Assembly: GCA_021767625.1 (NCBI GenBank)
Contig: JAASTB010000114.1
Location: forward strand, 1 to 7,330
Length of the DNA: 7,330 nucleotides
Source: Wenzhouxiangella sp.
Lineage (GTDB): Bacteria > Pseudomonadota > Gammaproteobacteria > Xanthomonadales > Wenzhouxiangellaceae
Direction of reading: 5' to 3'
Shown here one piece after another: positions 6,061 through 7,330 of the stretch. The notes beneath the pieces were generated by a model, which was not told the DNA's origin, made no database searches, and worked only from the letters and a program-made list of their open reading frames with translations. How positions within the stretch are numbered: position 1 is the stretch's first letter; each line of letters opens with the position of its first letter. The position numbers were made by a program, and so were the translations under genes.

Positions 6061-6942
6061 TCACTCCCCATCTCGGCAATTTTCCTGGGCCAACTCGATT
6101 TCGATTGTCGTATGCGCCAACTCGAAGTGCCGAAGCGCATCACTGATTGCATCCTTGATCGCAACGTACTTTGAAGTATTCAGATCGATATCTACCTGGA
6201 CATGAGCCGTCAGCACATGATGCTCGCCATCGAGGGACCACAGATGCTGGTGATGCACTTCGCTGACACCTTCCGTTTCCAGCAACGATCGGTGAATCCT
6301 CTCGTGGAGCGTCCGGTCGGGAACGGCCTGATGAAAGAGTTTTCCGGTGGCCCACAAATTGCGGAGCACGTTGACGAGAATAAACAACGTGAAGCCAATC
6401 GAGAGAATCGGATCCAGGATGGGCCAGTCGGCGAACTGCAGTATGACGGACACCACGAGTACGGCCAGCCACCCCAGCACATCCTCGAGGAGGTGCCAAT
6501 TCAGCACTTTCTCGTTCAGTGTGGCGCCCTTGCTAATTCGGTAGGCGGCGACCCCATTGACCGAAACCCCCAAGATAGCCAGGGCGAACATGCCTTCGGT
6601 CACCGGCATGACCGGATCTGCAAGCCGGGGAATGGCTTCGCTCAGCACCCATACCGACCCGGCGATCAAAACCATGCTGTTGATAAAGGCGCCAAAAAGC
6701 GTCAGGCGCCGGTAGCCGTACGTGAATTCACTATTGGCGGATTTTCGCCCCTTTCGGTCCAGCAACCAGGCGCCGCCTAGCGACAGGCTGTCGCCGAGGT
6801 CATGCACTGCGTTCGCCAGGATAGCGGTGCTGTTTGTCAGCAAGCCACCTGCAAACTCGATGATGGCGAAGCCCAGATTGAGGAAAAAGACGAGGCCGAT
6901 TCGTCTGGAGCTTGCGTTGTGATCGTGAGCATGTTCATTCAT
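6061..6942 (-). CDS. Cation diffusion facilitator (CDF) transporter, zinc-type (CzcD/ZitB-like)
   Basis: 293 residues from ATG 6942. CDF proteins are inner-membrane dimers that export Zn2+ and similar divalent cations in exchange for protons. A short His-rich N-terminus (MNEHAHDHN) is followed by six likely membrane helices near residues 16-33, 38-58, 83-101, 115-136, 150-170 and 173-196. The intramembrane metal site is intact: H47-x3-D51 in helix 2 (HDLGD) and H150-x3-D154 in helix 5 (HLLED), the His/Asp pattern linked to zinc preference. The cytoplasmic C-terminal domain keeps the HQHLWSLDGEHHVLTAHV segment (231-248) of the ferredoxin-like fold. Start: the reading frame can extend to TTG 6984, but ATG 6942 has AGGA 9 nt upstream and the usual His-rich beginning. 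It follows the PII-like gene by 107 bp, a likely operon. Two sampled lines are only 50-53% GC. Confidence 0.93.
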   Translation of the reverse strand: MNEHAHDHNASSRRIGLVFFLNLGFAIIEFAGGLLTNSTAILANAVHDLGDSLSLGGAWLLDRKGRKSANSEFTYGYRRLTLFGAFINSMVLIAGSVWVLSEAIPRLADPVMPVTEGMFALAILGVSVNGVAAYRISKGATLNEKVLNWHLLEDVLGWLAVLVVSVILQFADWPILDPILSIGFTLFILVNVLRNLWATGKLFHQAVPDRTLHERIHRSLLETEGVSEVHHQHLWSLDGEHHVLTAHVQVDIDLNTSKYVAIKDAISDALRHFELAHTTIEIELAQENCRDGE

Positions 6943-6951
6943 GGGAGGTTT

Positions 6952-6955
6952 TCCT
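6952..6955 (-). promoter_or_regulatory. Ribosome binding site of the CDF gene
   Basis: On the minus strand AGGA (6955-6952) lies 9 nt before ATG 6942-6940. It supports this ATG over the upstream in-frame TTG at 6984. Confidence 0.6.
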
Positions 6956-7049
6956 GTTCCGCAGGCCGTTGATCGGGATTGCAACCACCGACTGCCGGAT
7001 TACGGCAAGCGAACCGCTTAGGGCTGCCGATGATTGTCTCGGTGAATGG

Positions 7050-7330
7050 CTAATCGATTTCCTGACCGTCCTCGATTCTTTGAGCCGACCGCAACTCACT
7101 GACCGTGACGATGCCATCGCCGGCATGACCCTCTCCACTTCTGGCATTGGACAGGACTAGCTGGACGATATCGTCGACGCGATCGGCTTCGGCGTTGACT
7201 TCGAGCTTGATCATCTCGGCCCTGACGAGCCCGTCGCCGTCGTCGGCCGCATGGCCATACTCCTGGACGGGCACCACGGCAATACCGTGATGCCCGCCCA
7301 TCTGACCCAACGCATCGATGACTCGGTCGA
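7050..7330 (-). CDS. PII-like regulatory protein, metal-efflux-associated group (5' end outside window)
   Basis: The last 92 codons are present; the frame stays open to the right edge, where it begins DRVIDALGQMGGHHGIAVV. A full PII protein has about 112 residues, so roughly 15-20 are missing. The match to PII (GlnB/GlnK) is in layout: first strand-helix with V-I-D-A-L, a central MIKLEV strand matching the PII KVKLEI, the helix VDDIVQLVLSNARSGEG, a GDG B-loop (HAGDGIVTV against IGDGKIFV) and a C-loop-like RIEDGQ. The T-loop is short and lacks the Tyr that is uridylylated in GlnB, and the B-loop carries about two extra residues. These traits fit the divergent PII group known to sit beside heavy-metal efflux genes. 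The CDF gene follows on the same strand. A role in sensing or gating metal efflux is inference. Confidence 0.75.
   Translation of the reverse strand, partial: DRVIDALGQMGGHHGIAVVPVQEYGHAADDGDGLVRAEMIKLEVNAEADRVDDIVQLVLSNARSGEGHAGDGIVTVSELRSAQRIEDGQEID

Noticed and set aside
5589..6164. A 191-codon minus-strand frame containing VGVTGFEPATPASRRQ
   Set aside because: The familiar GFEPATPAS string is the antisense translation of the tRNA gene itself, a widespread false protein.
6943..6984. N-terminal extension of the CDF protein from TTG 6984
   Set aside because: TTG has no ribosome binding site, the added 14 residues look unlike the family, and ATG 6942 has AGGA upstream and a typical His-rich start.

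Overview
The window looks like chromosomal DNA of a GC-rich gammaproteobacterium, probably of the Xanthomonadales/Lysobacterales type (Wenzhouxiangella-like relatives would fit). The pointers are the N-terminus of MraZ at the left edge (MFFGETAINLDAKGRM, close to what I recall of Xanthomonas MraZ), a PpnN/YgdH-type nucleosidase, a very large Oar-like TonB-dependent receptor and an E. coli-like tRNA-Pro with encoded CCA. The assignment is inference; nothing in the window fixes the genus.

Layout, left to right. (1) 1-137: the first 16 codons of mraZ, reading leftward off the edge, with a strong sigma70 promoter (TTGACA-17-TATGGT) and a 10-bp-phased series of GTGG repeats that matches the MraZ operator. 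This is the start of the division/cell-wall (dcw) cluster. (2) 138-495: non-coding, dominated by heptanucleotide repeats: TTTCAGG x5, GGGTTCG x4, and an inverted CCTGAAA x4 array just after the ppnN stop codon. (3) 496-1926 minus: ppnN. (4) 1943-1974: strong hairpin terminator for the receptor gene. (5) 2024-5305 minus: Oar-like TonB-dependent receptor, with its promoter at about 5430-5458 and a leader of about 118 nt. (6) 5656-5817 plus: a self-contained tRNA-Pro(CGG) unit with promoter, gene and intrinsic terminator. (7) 5818-6060: non-coding, with an 11-bp-phased GTGCCC repeat. (8) 6061-7330 minus: a metal-homeostasis pair, a PII-like protein (cut by the right edge) followed by a zinc-type cation diffusion facilitator (CDF).

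The main genes are all on the minus strand; only the tRNA is on plus. mraZ, ppnN and the receptor look like separate transcription units. The PII-like and CDF genes form a likely operon. A degenerate PII-like protein next to a CDF transporter fits the known association of divergent PII proteins with heavy-metal efflux clusters, so RND efflux genes may lie just beyond the right edge. Sampled base composition of the CDF gene (50-53% GC in two 60-base lines) is below that of ppnN and the receptor (about 67-70%). With its place next to a tRNA gene, this hints at acquired DNA.

The most interesting items are the MraZ operator architecture, the inverted heptanucleotide arrays between ppnN and mraZ, and the PII-like/CDF pair. 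I did not find a convincing wholly new multi-gene system.
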